A stretch of 34,347 nt of DNA from the IMG/VR virus record IMGVR_UViG_3300023115_000059, positions 1 to 34,347 of that record; one strand, 5' to 3'. Positions 20,025-30,526 of the stretch are shown here, piece after piece. The first letter of the stretch is position 1. Every line of letters begins with the position of its first letter. Both the position numbers and the translations under genes were made by a program. Below the pieces are notes generated by a model. That model was not told where the DNA came from. It was given only the letters and a program-made list of their open reading frames with translations, and searched no databases. This DNA comes from a virus.

Positions 20025-21120
20025 TGCCGAACGCTCCTCTAAACATGTCGCTTGTCAAATCTGGTGGAGCCAGCGGGTCTGAACTTCGTATACTTCCCGG
20101 TCTCCAATTCATTAAATCCATTACTGCATTGTTTTGAGAAAATTCTTGAATTTCAATAGGTAACATTTGTTGCAACGCACGAATTGCATCTGCTTCCATA
20201 TTTGGTGTTTCACCTTCAACAGCAAACAAACGTTGTTCTTCCTCATCAAACTGTGTCACTGTGTCTAACACACGTTGCAACTCGCTTTCTGAAAGATTAC
20301 GACCCAACAACGACTGACTCACATTGTTAATCATCATTCCAGTATTAGGAGTGTTACGAGCAACCCACTTATTTAACTCGTCAAGATTGGCTTCAACTTT
20401 ACTTGTAAGTTGTGTAGCAATATTTGTGTCGTTAGATAAAACATCTCGCAACAACATGTCCCATGCCCGTTGCAGATACGGGCTAGACGGGTCTGTAATG
20501 GGTGCCGCCGTGCCGCCTGCCGCCCGAATGTAGCCACCTAACTGTAATTTGTTGACCATTTCTTTAAGGCCATCATCAGTCAAATAATACGGAAGTTGAC
20601 GGATTTCAGAAATACTCATGCCGTCAGCCATGATGTCCCAATATTGTTCGTCAACCCATTGACCTTCGTTGCTTGCAACAATCTGTCCGCCCACTGTTTC
20701 AAACGCTTCAGGCGAAAAAATATTGAAATTAACTGCATCAAGAATGTCTTGAATTTCGTAGTCTTGTGCCGCAACAGTGCCACTTGGAGTATTTACAAAA
20801 GCAACTTGGTTAGATATAAACCCCTCAAGCCCTGATTCAACAAATTGTTTATATTCGTCTAAGGCATCCATGAAGGATGCATTAGTGCGGATAATCCAAA
20901 CAAAATCTTGACCTGTAAATTTTTCCCAGTCGTATGTAATACCGGAAAGATTTGTTGTAGTAGCCGTATTGTTTGTTGTTGAAGTTGACGGTTGAACCGT
21001 AGTTGAAGTTGTTGTTCCAGTTGACTGCGGCGGCATTGACCACGTTGGTGGCATAGTTGTTTGTGTGGCACCAGTCGGTGGGTTCATGCCGGGAGGAGTA
21101 GGCGTGTTGCGAATAATCAT
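20017..21120 (-). CDS. Probable internal virion protein with Pro/Thr-rich N-terminus
   Basis: The first about 58 residues are a disordered Pro/Thr/Ser stretch (TPTPPGMNPPTGATQTTMPP and more), followed by a mainly helical domain (WIIRTNASFMDALDEYKQFV, WVDEQYWDIMADGMSISEIR, SQSLLGRNLSESELQRVLDT). The protein is 367 aa. Its ATG overlaps the giant gene's TGA (ATGA), so production is tied to the giant protein. No catalytic motif is evident. The LSESELQRVLDT helix is similar in style to the repeats in the next gene. Assignment is positional. Confidence 0.65.
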   Translation of the reverse strand: MIIRNTPTPPGMNPPTGATQTTMPPTWSMPPQSTGTTTSTTVQPSTSTTNNTATTTNLSGITYDWEKFTGQDFVWIIRTNASFMDALDEYKQFVESGLEGFISNQVAFVNTPSGTVAAQDYEIQDILDAVNFNIFSPEAFETVGGQIVASNEGQWVDEQYWDIMADGMSISEIRQLPYYLTDDGLKEMVNKLQLGGYIRAAGGTAAPITDPSSPYLQRAWDMLLRDVLSNDTNIATQLTSKVEANLDELNKWVARNTPNTGMMINNVSQSLLGRNLSESELQRVLDTVTQFDEEEQRLFAVEGETPNMEADAIRALQQMLPIEIQEFSQNNAVMDLMNWRPGSIRSSDPLAPPDLTSDMFRGAFGND

Positions 21121-24100
21121 CTGATACTACTTTCTGGCTTGTAAATTGATTTCCAAAGCATTTCAATATCTGGATTCATCAATGCCCATTCCTCACCAAA
21201 CGCTTCAAACCTGTCATCAAGTGCTTGGCGTTCCTGAGCAGACCTAGACGAATTACCTGTGATACGTGAACGACTAAACTCGTAAATATCAAACTCTTTA
21301 CTTAGCGAATAAATAGCACCAAAGTATTCAGATTCAATTGGATCAGTCATGTTTACAAGTTCACGGATGTCTGTGATTGTGCGTTGACGTGACGTGCGTC
21401 CGTTTGATTGTTCAAGCATTTCAGTGAACAACGGATGCGTAATTTTAAAATCTTTAATTTCTTGTTGGTGTTCTAACACCAAACCTGCTTGTTTGTTATC
21501 TCGACCAATCGCCGCTAATAGTTCTTTTTCATGGCGGTCAAGCATGTCGTAATATTCATACGCATCTGTTTTAAAAATCAACGCCTCATAAAACTCATCG
21601 CTGTCAATACGTTCACGCAAACCGTTACGCATAATTTGATTCCACACATACGCTGACGTTTCAATATCGTTGTTGTATCCTTGATTTGGAACAAACCATG
21701 ACACACCGTCTGGATACTCTGTCAACAAAGCATCATTGTTTGTGTAAAACTCCCATGCTTGTTCAGTTGCAACAATTGGTCCTGTAACTTGGCGTTCTGT
21801 TCCGGCAACAAGGAACGCTAATGGATTAATAATTCCATATTCTGTTGCTGTCGGGTTGTCCCGCACGTAACGGTAAATGCCTTCGTCGTATCCAAACGTG
21901 CTGACATAATCTCTGAACTGTTGAGTGAACACGTCTTTGATATCGACTTGCGAAATACTTGACAAAATTCCGTCATCGTCTTTTTGTCCAGCAACAGAAA
22001 GGTCAACTGTGCCGGGAACAGGGAACACTGTGTTGATGAAGAAGTTTGCAAACAAAGCGATGCGTGCGGCATTGCGTGCTTCATTCATAAAATCTTCTCG
22101 GTCTTTAGCAGTTGATCCTTCACCGGGGAACGAGCCGTCAGCAACAGCGTATTGTGCGAAGTTATTGAAGTTTGATGTTAAACCGATGCTCATATGTTCT
22201 GGATCAACTAGCCCGTACACACTGTTTACTAATTTTGCTAACACAGGTGGCAGAACTGTTTCGTGTAAGCGGCGGGTGGCTCCGAGGTCGCCCATAAGAT
22301 TGCGGCGTAATGGTTGCAACTCTGGGAAAATGTTTGACGCAAGTGCCATTGGGAATGCACCTAATGGCCCGAACTGTGGTTCGCCAACACGACTGTTGAA
22401 ACCGGGAAGCAAATTATCTAGACGTGATTTGCCCATCAAGTTGACATCAGTTTGATCCATTCCAAACAAACCTAAGAATGTTCCTACTGCTCGGTGTACA
22501 AGTCCTGATCCGGGTATAGCAATCCAGTAGTCACCGTTAGGATCTTCAGTAATGATGCCTGCTTCACGGAAACCGTTGAAAATTAATTGTGCTTGGTGAA
22601 TGTCTCGTAATAAGAAGTCGTCGGATTCGCCAAAAATTTTAACCCATCGTCTGTAGAAGTTTGATTCCGCATAGTGGAACGGCATCAATGTGTTTACTTT
22701 GTTTGCAAAAATTGTGCGTTCTCTTGGATCGTCAATGTAAGGGATGACGCTTGCAATTGCTTCTTCTGATGCAATGTCTTTTTGACGGCCAATATGGTTG
22801 CGTGCAGAAACAAGAATTTCTCCGAGTTCTTGCATGTCTTCTAATGTTCCGTCAATTGCGAAATCTACGTCGTTCACAATTTGGTATGCCGGTGTGCCAT
22901 CAAGTGTTTTGTTGCGCAAGATTCGTGTGATGTCTTCGGCACTTAACTGGCCTTGTTTGAGTTGCAACAAGTACACGTCGGGTACAGCGTCGAACAATTC
23001 ATCTAACACAAATACGCTTTGATGTTCGAGGTTGCTAAAGGCTTCAGTCAAAAAGTCTTTTGCTTTGTTGCTTGTAGCCGAGGTGCCATATCGAATGTTG
23101 CGTGATGCAATTGTGCTCATGCGTACATCCATAAACGAGTCAGCAATGCTCAACCGGACTGGTAACGCTGTTACAAATCCGTGCATTGCTTGCGGTGTAC
23201 GGCTTAAAGAATCAATTGCTGGTCCAAAAATTTCGCTAAACGTTTTTGAAATCATTCGTTCAATCAAATTTTTGTCATTAACAACTTCGGTAAGCCGACG
23301 GCCAATAACTACGCCGGGACGATCAACTGGGTCTACGTTATAGATGTCTCCTTGACGGCTGAACGTGTAACGAGTTAATGAACTGTCACTAGACGAGAAC
23401 ACTTCGTTTTGACCCATGACACGAGCGTCAACACTGCCAATCAATTGGCTGTTTGTAAGATCATCAAAGTTGTCTAGCAACACTGGTCCAACGGTTTGCC
23501 ATTGAATTTCTTTTGGTTTTGATACAACTTCTTCAGCAAAAAATTGTGGGTCACCAAGATTGATTGGATCGCCGTTTCTATCAAACAATTTGTCTGTGAA
23601 TTGGAACTCTGAATCTGGTGGAACTTCTTCTAGTTCGCCTGTCAAGGTGTTTTTGCGGAACACTTTGAGTTCTTCAAGTTCGTCTGGTGTGAGTGGCCCG
23701 TAGCCGCCTGAAGGTGCTACTTGGTATCGTGGCCGGTAACGAGTGTCTGTGCCTTTCATGATGACTTGTTCGACTCGTTCAACACCTTGTTGTGCGTATT
23801 CTAAAGTGGCACGTGGCCGTGATACACCTAATACTGCTCCGTTACCTTGAGGATAAACGGGTCCAGTTAAATTTTGCCATGAATCAACTGACGGAGTATC
23901 AAAATAAAATGTTTGTCCAACAGTTGTTGGTTTGTTAGAGCGAATAACGTTTCCTGCAATTGCTACTTCTGTTTGGTTACCTGTTCCTGCCCAACGTGGA
24001 ATCACTGTTGAATAGATGCTTGCTACTTTGCCTTCATCTAACACAGAACGACTGAGTACGTCTTGTACGAACAATGCTGTGCGAGGATCTGTTAATCCAA

Positions 24101-27100
24101 TTGTTGGGACAAACCAGTTTCCGGGCATGTTGTACAATTGTCCGGCATCAAACCTTCGGAAAATGTCGCCAACATATTCTGTGACAACTTGACGCAAATC
24201 ATCAATGTTGCTTGCGTCTAGCAAAAATCCTGTTGATTTGTGTGCTTCATAGTTGCCAAACAATTTTGTGACTACGTTGTCAACAATTTCGTCAAAATGA
24301 TCTTCAACGTTAGGGAATAGTTGACGTGAGGCTTCCCATTCTTTTGCTAAATATTTTGGTTCAACCAAAGAAACAGTAAACAAACGTTTTTGATACGGGT
24401 TGTAACTGTCCGCTACGTGATAACCGTTAAGTGTTTCAACCATAAACTCTGAACGGTTAATTTGATCAACGTTGTATGGTGCGTAATAATCTGCAAATAC
24501 TGCGTCAACCAAATTTTCTCGTGCCGCATCGTCGTATCCTGCATGAACTCTTCCGGTTTCTCTCGGCAAATATCCGTACACGCCACGTTCTGCACGACTA
24601 ATTGACGACGGGTCTAGCCATCCCATAGTTCCAAACGAACCAATTACTTTGTCACCAAATGTGTGCTCGGCTATTAAACCTGCAAGATAACGCTGATTAT
24701 AAATGCCTTGCTGTCCAGAAAGATTTCCGCCATCGACAAAAGGAATTGATGTTACTGGTGATTGATAGCCCGTAGTGTACAGTGCTGGTCGATCACCAAG
24801 AACGTTTTGCACTTGTGCTATAGACGCTTGCCTATACGGTCCAGCCGCAACTGTAGGCATGTCTTCTCCAAACACAGAAATTGTGTATGCCGCTCTTAAA
24901 GCATCTGTGTCTGACCCAGTTAATGTATCAGTTAACCAATCCTCCATTTTGGTATCAAATTGCTCAACTTGTAAATCGTCAATTAAACGATGAAATTTTG
25001 GATCAAGCAAAATTTCATTTAAATAATCAAATTCTTGATGTTTAAGATTACCGACAACCCAGTCAACAAAAGTATAATGACTGTCATTTCGACCCATCAA
25101 GAAACCGCCGCCGCCATTAAAGCCTTCTCTTATTTCTGATGTTAAATTGGTTGCCTCTTTTTGAAATTGTAAACGGACTAACTCTTTTAGTTCTGCGTTG
25201 TTTGTAGGACCGCTAGTTCTATTGATAACACCGTAATTTTTACTTGATCCACTGGGGCTGTATTTAACACGTGCGCCGCCTCCGAATGTCTGTGGAGTGG
25301 TTTGTGATGCAAAAATGCGCCACGCTTCTTTTCCGTATGTTTCTTCAAACGCATCCCAAATATCGTTAAACAATACGTCTACAATTTCTTCAGTACTCTG
25401 ATTTGCACCTTTTAATGTTGTAACATAATTTTCGTACTCATCTACAAGATCATCGAAGATTTCAAATGGTCCACCGTTTTCAGGTGTGCCTTGTAAGTAT
25501 CGTGCCAAAATAGGATTACGGCGTTCCAACGCATCATAAAAATTGGCTGAGTATGGAGTAACATTTGTTGTATGAAACTTAGATGCAATCTCATCAAGAC
25601 GATTTGTTAATGCAGACCGCAACATAGTAATGCGTTCTTCTGTTTGTGCATTAAAAAAGTTTTCAAAAAAGTCTAATTCAAGATTCCCAGTTGGTCCTAG
25701 AAGGTCTTGCATTTCCTCTAATGTTAAATCAAAATCTGCCAACATGCGTCTCAAAGAACCTTGACTGTCAAGAGCCGCATTAAAAAATGGGTCTGACAGC
25801 GGATTGTCAATAGTCAATTCAGAATCTGGTAAACGCCGCCACGTTCCCGGAGGCATAACTACTTCGATTACATTTGTTGATCCGAAAGCAATTTCGTGTT
25901 CCCGTCCTGATCCATTGCCTCGTGTCATACGGACAATAATGTCATCAGTCCCAAGCGCACTTTTGTCGGCAACGCTTACGCCGTCAGGTATATTACCAGT
26001 CGTATAATATGGTGCAGGCGCTTGATCAATAAGATCGTCCCAAGTTGGAGCATTGTTAAATTGGCTTGCAAGCGCATCAAAATCTAGTTCGTAAACAATG
26101 CCTTCAAGTCCACCTAATTGAGCATTGCGCCCAACAGTAATTGGAATACCAGCATAACTAAAAGTTTGTGTTTTCGATAGCGAAGTTGAAATAGCCCTAT
26201 AAGGATCGTTCCAATGATCTTGCGGTTGCAATGTCATAATAAGATTGCCGTTTTCAACACGAATAGCAGGTTCAACTGCAGCACCAAACGTCAACCCTGT
26301 GTTGATATTAGGTGTAGCACGATAAACAACTCGTGGTGCAACCTGTGGCATTTCTAAACCAGAACGTGGATTGACACCTACATTTAACGGATTGAGTGGA
26401 CCAGCAAGAGGTGCTTGATTCCACGGGTTTGCATCAATGTAATCAATGATGTCGTTACCAAAATACGGGCGGTTGTATGCAGTTAGATAGGCTGATTGCG
26501 CACGGTGAGACACAAGGAGATGCATAAAATCGTCTTGACTCAATGTGCCTGCATCCATAGCGGCTCTGATCTGATTGCTTAAACGAATGTTTTCGTACAG
26601 TTTGGCTTCTTCAGCCAACCAGTTCACTCCACCAATTTTACGGTTTTGTGCATCAATTACTGCGTTACGTAATTGCTGTTCTAGTTGTGGTGGGAGATCA
26701 GTAATGTCAGTAACAACTGCACCGCCGCTACTGTAATGAACCTGCCGGAACCACTCGTCAAGCACATCGGCGTATGCGCTATACACAGGATGTATGTTTT
26801 CTCCGTCAAGGCGAAGCCCGTCAATCAACACTCGTACCGAATCATCTTGCGCATAATTCATGTGGACAAACACTCGGTTTGATAACGGAGTATCTGCTGT
26901 AACTGACCGAACAACTTGTGTCCATAGCCCTTTATCCCAATCTGGATTAGATGGGAAATAACGTGGAATAGAATCTGTTAATACTTGACTCATTGTTGTG
27001 TCACGAACTAGAACACGTTGCAATTCGTCGTGTGCCGCAAACCCATACATCAATTCGTCTTGAACAGTAAACCGTTCAAACTCGTTGCCAACTTGCACCA

Positions 27101-30100
27101 ATGGTGTAGCCATAGCCTCACCATTTTCATAAACAGTAAGACCAACTGTTGATTGTCCAATTTCAGGTGCAAACATTGAACGGTTGTTAGCACTTAATGC
27201 TTCCATGATTGCTCGTGAATTACGATGCACATACTGTTGCGCTCCATACATCAAACGAGCATTTACTCCTCGTGCCGCTACACGTCGCCACGAATTTTCT
27301 TTACCAGCAAGCAAAGTTGTTGCCAATTCGTTTTTAACACTTAACTTGCCAAGCCTGCTTTTACCAACTAGCCCTGCCCCACGTTGCGCTAACTCTGGTG
27401 AAATACCATGCTCAAACACGCCACGAACCCAACGTTCCATTGTGTCAAGCGTAGAACCAACAACACTTCCGCCTATTGCTTCCCATTTATGAATTTGGTT
27501 ATTAACAAAACCTCGTCCACCTTTTTTAAGTATTGCTCTTTCAGCAGACGTTAACGCAGGTGCTAAACCGTATTTTGTTGCTTTTTCTGCTTTTTGAACA
27601 ACACGCAAATATTCGTTGTAGTTCTGTACTTTTCGTGCGCCGTAAGATGCAACAAGTTCAAGATTCGCTACACGGCTAAAGAATGCTAACAATTCTTCGC
27701 CGCCGTTACGAGGGATATATGCGCCACGCAACAAGACAAGTGGTCGCCAGTACTTCATTGCGTTCTGCTCAAGAATTTTTGCGCCATCAGCCAACATCAA
27801 ATGGTCGCCTAATGCCGCAATACGTTGCGCTCTAATAACCTCGCTAATATCAGGCACAACAAAATCAATTGCTTGATCAAGACCCAACACGCCACGAGGC
27901 ACAGTCTTGGTGCTATTAGTTACTGAACGTGCCTGATCAATACGGCCTAGCCCATACCCTGTAAACAGCCGGTCAAACTCGTCATACACTTGTCGTCCGG
28001 CTTTGCTTGACGTAAACCCTGTTGCATCAAACAATGTGTCATAAAAGGCTCGTAAAATTCTGGCTCGTGCCGCAACGTCACCAGTTGACATGATTTGATT
28101 CAACCATGTATTTGTAAATGATTTAGGCAAACCCATAACAGATCCGATTGAGTTGACTGCTCGGTCAATGCCTTCGCCTGTCACAAGGTTAACTGCTCCT
28201 CGGTTTGCCATAATTGAAACCGAGTCCATTAGTTTGCCAAGTGTGCCACCAGTAGCACGGTTTATCCAAGCAAATTTGCGTCCAACAATTTCTCCCGGCA
28301 AACCAATAAGACCAGTTGTTGCTTCTTCTGAAATGTCAAGAAGTCGTCCGTCAAGCAACAGTCCTTCAATGTTTTCTGGATTAAATGAAACGAGTTCTTC
28401 ACCTGATTCTGCCAACACATTATTGATATTGCGCATAGAAACAGGATCAGTAAAAGCGTTTCTGAAACCTAAAAGATTGTTTCGTATTGCGGCACGTACA
28501 CCGACGTTGCGTTGTGGAGCAAACATCAACATTCCGTGTGCTCCACGTTTCAAACCAATACCTTCACGCAACAAATGCGAATTAATTTCTTCACCAAAAA
28601 ATTCAATAACGTGGCTATTATCAAGTTCTTTTAATGGCTGATACGTTTTGCTCATGTAACCTTTAGCAACAGCCCAATCTCTAAACGGCTGATACACTTG
28701 TCGAAGATTCGGCACGACATCCGTGTAACGTCCAGCAACAGCGGCGTTAACAAAATCAGTGTGCGCTCGTCTTACTTGACGGTTAGTTTGAGCAACATGG
28801 ACAAAACGCTCTTTGCTAAATGTGCGACCACTTTCAACGCCGAGTCTTCTGAAACGAGAATACGAAACTGCTGGTGCAACTAGGTTTGCAGGATCAGCAA
28901 ACCATCTCCATGTAGCATCACCTAAACCAGAAACAAAACCATATGCTCTAGTTCCCGGTGTCAAAAACAAACCGTTAGCCAAGCCACGACCGGGACTGTA
29001 TTTGCCTTGTTGTAACAACCGAACAGCCTGTTGGAACTCAGGGGCTTGCAACAAGTTGTCAACTTCTACTGCAAGTTGATGATACTCTCTTGTGTTCCGC
29101 TCGTAAAACTGTTCAGCGTACGCTTGAGTTTGCATTAACTGAACGCTTTGTTGGTCAGCGTTACGAACACCTGCAAAGTATGCGGCAAGTTCATAAGGGT
29201 CAACGTTTTGACCAATAGAGTCAGCCAAATAATAAATATCTGAATGATTTAATAGTTCTTTGGCTTGAGCAATTGCGGCTGGGTTAAACAACTTTTCGCC
29301 GTCAGCGGCACGCCGCCAATTCTCAACATATTGGTTTTCGTTGCCAGTAACAGCGGCAATAACTGTTTCGCCAGTCATTGCGGCGATGTTGCCTCCGGCT
29401 AAACCAGCCAATGTTGCAAATGTAGCGGCGGCACCTAAACCTGCTAATGATGAACCAAACGTTGGACCAGCAAGTGCAACAGAAGCAACAGCAGTAGCGG
29501 CGGCGGCAGTCCAATATAAAGCGGCTTTCCATCCGTCAAACTGTGCAAGAGTACGATATCCACGATTAACTGTTTCGCCCGCAAACTCTAACCCTTTAAG
29601 AACGTTACCGCCTGCCCATGTTAGACCTTTGCCGACAACAGGAACACCGCCAACAAAATCACCAACTGCACCCAAACCTTTCATAAACCAGTTTTTGCCT
29701 GCGTGGTCTGCGGCTTCAAGGTCATATCCTGATTGCACAAGTGCTTTCTGTTCACTTGTTGTGAGTTGATCAAACACAACTCGTTGATCGCTTGGTGCTA
29801 AACGTTCAATAGCAGTACGCACTTGGTCTGTCGTTGTGTACTGTTCAATAACTGAAACACCATTAGCCAAATCAATAATGTCAATGTCTTCTTGAGCAAT
29901 TTGAAATAACAAATCTTCGTTCGCTTGCCAAAACTTTGGAGCGACTTCTCGCATCACATCAACTTTGTATTGGATCTCTCCGGCTTGATTAATAGTAGAT
30001 TCTAGATCGCTCCACGGATCGCCACTATTACTGCCGACAAGATCAGGGGTGTACCCTGACCTGCGATTGTTGTATTCACTTCCAATAAAATTCGGTTGAT

Positions 30101-30113
30101 CAGTAAACGTCAT
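21117..30113 (-). CDS. Giant (2998 aa) virion protein with ADP-ribosyltransferase-like module
   Basis: This gene fills a quarter of the window and is coupled by ATGA on both sides. Residues about 143-178 are Gly-rich amphipathic and about 195-258 are a long Ala/Gly hydrophobic stretch (AAAATAVASVALAGPTFGSS and on), suited to membrane insertion during DNA entry. Residues about 1262-1425 match the R-S-E ADP-ribosyltransferase pattern: R1265 in VVYRATP, S1309-T-S1311 in RAISTSLSKTQTFS, E1405-H-E1407 in GREHEIAFGST. Most of the remainder is helical, with a hydrophobic segment near 2690 (ALFANFFINTVFPVPG). No lysozyme motif was found. Best reading: an internal or ejected protein, analogous in role to T7 gp16 or polyvalent ejected proteins, carrying an effector enzyme. 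The ART assignment is moderately sure. Confidence 0.75.
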   Translation of the reverse strand: MTFTDQPNFIGSEYNNRRSGYTPDLVGSNSGDPWSDLESTINQAGEIQYKVDVMREVAPKFWQANEDLLFQIAQEDIDIIDLANGVSVIEQYTTTDQVRTAIERLAPSDQRVVFDQLTTSEQKALVQSGYDLEAADHAGKNWFMKGLGAVGDFVGGVPVVGKGLTWAGGNVLKGLEFAGETVNRGYRTLAQFDGWKAALYWTAAAATAVASVALAGPTFGSSLAGLGAAATFATLAGLAGGNIAAMTGETVIAAVTGNENQYVENWRRAADGEKLFNPAAIAQAKELLNHSDIYYLADSIGQNVDPYELAAYFAGVRNADQQSVQLMQTQAYAEQFYERNTREYHQLAVEVDNLLQAPEFQQAVRLLQQGKYSPGRGLANGLFLTPGTRAYGFVSGLGDATWRWFADPANLVAPAVSYSRFRRLGVESGRTFSKERFVHVAQTNRQVRRAHTDFVNAAVAGRYTDVVPNLRQVYQPFRDWAVAKGYMSKTYQPLKELDNSHVIEFFGEEINSHLLREGIGLKRGAHGMLMFAPQRNVGVRAAIRNNLLGFRNAFTDPVSMRNINNVLAESGEELVSFNPENIEGLLLDGRLLDISEEATTGLIGLPGEIVGRKFAWINRATGGTLGKLMDSVSIMANRGAVNLVTGEGIDRAVNSIGSVMGLPKSFTNTWLNQIMSTGDVAARARILRAFYDTLFDATGFTSSKAGRQVYDEFDRLFTGYGLGRIDQARSVTNSTKTVPRGVLGLDQAIDFVVPDISEVIRAQRIAALGDHLMLADGAKILEQNAMKYWRPLVLLRGAYIPRNGGEELLAFFSRVANLELVASYGARKVQNYNEYLRVVQKAEKATKYGLAPALTSAERAILKKGGRGFVNNQIHKWEAIGGSVVGSTLDTMERWVRGVFEHGISPELAQRGAGLVGKSRLGKLSVKNELATTLLAGKENSWRRVAARGVNARLMYGAQQYVHRNSRAIMEALSANNRSMFAPEIGQSTVGLTVYENGEAMATPLVQVGNEFERFTVQDELMYGFAAHDELQRVLVRDTTMSQVLTDSIPRYFPSNPDWDKGLWTQVVRSVTADTPLSNRVFVHMNYAQDDSVRVLIDGLRLDGENIHPVYSAYADVLDEWFRQVHYSSGGAVVTDITDLPPQLEQQLRNAVIDAQNRKIGGVNWLAEEAKLYENIRLSNQIRAAMDAGTLSQDDFMHLLVSHRAQSAYLTAYNRPYFGNDIIDYIDANPWNQAPLAGPLNPLNVGVNPRSGLEMPQVAPRVVYRATPNINTGLTFGAAVEPAIRVENGNLIMTLQPQDHWNDPYRAISTSLSKTQTFSYAGIPITVGRNAQLGGLEGIVYELDFDALASQFNNAPTWDDLIDQAPAPYYTTGNIPDGVSVADKSALGTDDIIVRMTRGNGSGREHEIAFGSTNVIEVVMPPGTWRRLPDSELTIDNPLSDPFFNAALDSQGSLRRMLADFDLTLEEMQDLLGPTGNLELDFFENFFNAQTEERITMLRSALTNRLDEIASKFHTTNVTPYSANFYDALERRNPILARYLQGTPENGGPFEIFDDLVDEYENYVTTLKGANQSTEEIVDVLFNDIWDAFEETYGKEAWRIFASQTTPQTFGGGARVKYSPSGSSKNYGVINRTSGPTNNAELKELVRLQFQKEATNLTSEIREGFNGGGGFLMGRNDSHYTFVDWVVGNLKHQEFDYLNEILLDPKFHRLIDDLQVEQFDTKMEDWLTDTLTGSDTDALRAAYTISVFGEDMPTVAAGPYRQASIAQVQNVLGDRPALYTTGYQSPVTSIPFVDGGNLSGQQGIYNQRYLAGLIAEHTFGDKVIGSFGTMGWLDPSSISRAERGVYGYLPRETGRVHAGYDDAARENLVDAVFADYYAPYNVDQINRSEFMVETLNGYHVADSYNPYQKRLFTVSLVEPKYLAKEWEASRQLFPNVEDHFDEIVDNVVTKLFGNYEAHKSTGFLLDASNIDDLRQVVTEYVGDIFRRFDAGQLYNMPGNWFVPTIGLTDPRTALFVQDVLSRSVLDEGKVASIYSTVIPRWAGTGNQTEVAIAGNVIRSNKPTTVGQTFYFDTPSVDSWQNLTGPVYPQGNGAVLGVSRPRATLEYAQQGVERVEQVIMKGTDTRYRPRYQVAPSGGYGPLTPDELEELKVFRKNTLTGELEEVPPDSEFQFTDKLFDRNGDPINLGDPQFFAEEVVSKPKEIQWQTVGPVLLDNFDDLTNSQLIGSVDARVMGQNEVFSSSDSSLTRYTFSRQGDIYNVDPVDRPGVVIGRRLTEVVNDKNLIERMISKTFSEIFGPAIDSLSRTPQAMHGFVTALPVRLSIADSFMDVRMSTIASRNIRYGTSATSNKAKDFLTEAFSNLEHQSVFVLDELFDAVPDVYLLQLKQGQLSAEDITRILRNKTLDGTPAYQIVNDVDFAIDGTLEDMQELGEILVSARNHIGRQKDIASEEAIASVIPYIDDPRERTIFANKVNTLMPFHYAESNFYRRWVKIFGESDDFLLRDIHQAQLIFNGFREAGIITEDPNGDYWIAIPGSGLVHRAVGTFLGLFGMDQTDVNLMGKSRLDNLLPGFNSRVGEPQFGPLGAFPMALASNIFPELQPLRRNLMGDLGATRRLHETVLPPVLAKLVNSVYGLVDPEHMSIGLTSNFNNFAQYAVADGSFPGEGSTAKDREDFMNEARNAARIALFANFFINTVFPVPGTVDLSVAGQKDDDGILSSISQVDIKDVFTQQFRDYVSTFGYDEGIYRYVRDNPTATEYGIINPLAFLVAGTERQVTGPIVATEQAWEFYTNNDALLTEYPDGVSWFVPNQGYNNDIETSAYVWNQIMRNGLRERIDSDEFYEALIFKTDAYEYYDMLDRHEKELLAAIGRDNKQAGLVLEHQQEIKDFKITHPLFTEMLEQSNGRTSRQRTITDIRELVNMTDPIESEYFGAIYSLSKEFDIYEFSRSRITGNSSRSAQERQALDDRFEAFGEEWALMNPDIEMLWKSIYKPESSIR

Positions 30114-30526
30114 TTGTTGTGCCTATTCATCATTTCTGCATACAACGGATCGCCAGTAATTTTGAACATGGCTTGTAATACTTTAATGCTCGGTTTGTAA
30201 GCGGCACGTTGACGTTCAAAAGGTTGAGGCATACGACCGGGACCAAACGGCATACCTGATGTAGCGGGACGTGTATCGTTACCACCTAACAAGTTTGTTG
30301 GCATTTGCTGTAACGCCACCATAGGGTCAACAGGTACTCGTGGCATTGCTGGTTGTTCTGATGATGCAGTTTGTTGCACAGGAGGAACAGCATTGTTTTG
30401 CATGTCAGGAGCAGGCATTGCTTCTTGCATAGCGGCTTGCTTCACACCTTCGCCATACCGTTGTCCCGGCACAGACTTTACTGCTTGTGCATCTTCACCA
30501 CTCAACGTTTTCTTTTTACGTGGCAT
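30110..30526 (-). CDS. Pro/Met-rich protein between portal and giant genes
   Basis: The product is 138 aa. It has a basic N-terminus (MPRKKKTLSG), a long disordered Pro/Gln/Met-rich centre, and a C-terminal helix pair (YKPSIKVLQAMFKITGDPLY, AEMMNRHNK). It starts in the portal stop (TAATG) and ends in the giant start (ATGA). Its composition resembles the portal's own C-terminal tail. It may be a portal-associated plug or core component; no family is recognised. Confidence 0.65.
   Translation of the reverse strand: MPRKKKTLSGEDAQAVKSVPGQRYGEGVKQAAMQEAMPAPDMQNNAVPPVQQTASSEQPAMPRVPVDPMVALQQMPTNLLGGNDTRPATSGMPFGPGRMPQPFERQRAAYKPSIKVLQAMFKITGDPLYAEMMNRHNK

Noticed and set aside
28153-28641. A 162-aa plus-strand frame inside the giant gene
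   Set aside because: Antisense shadow of a strongly coding minus-strand gene; Ser/Arg/Pro-rich shadow composition and no start signal. The 176-aa frame at 21925-22455 is the same.
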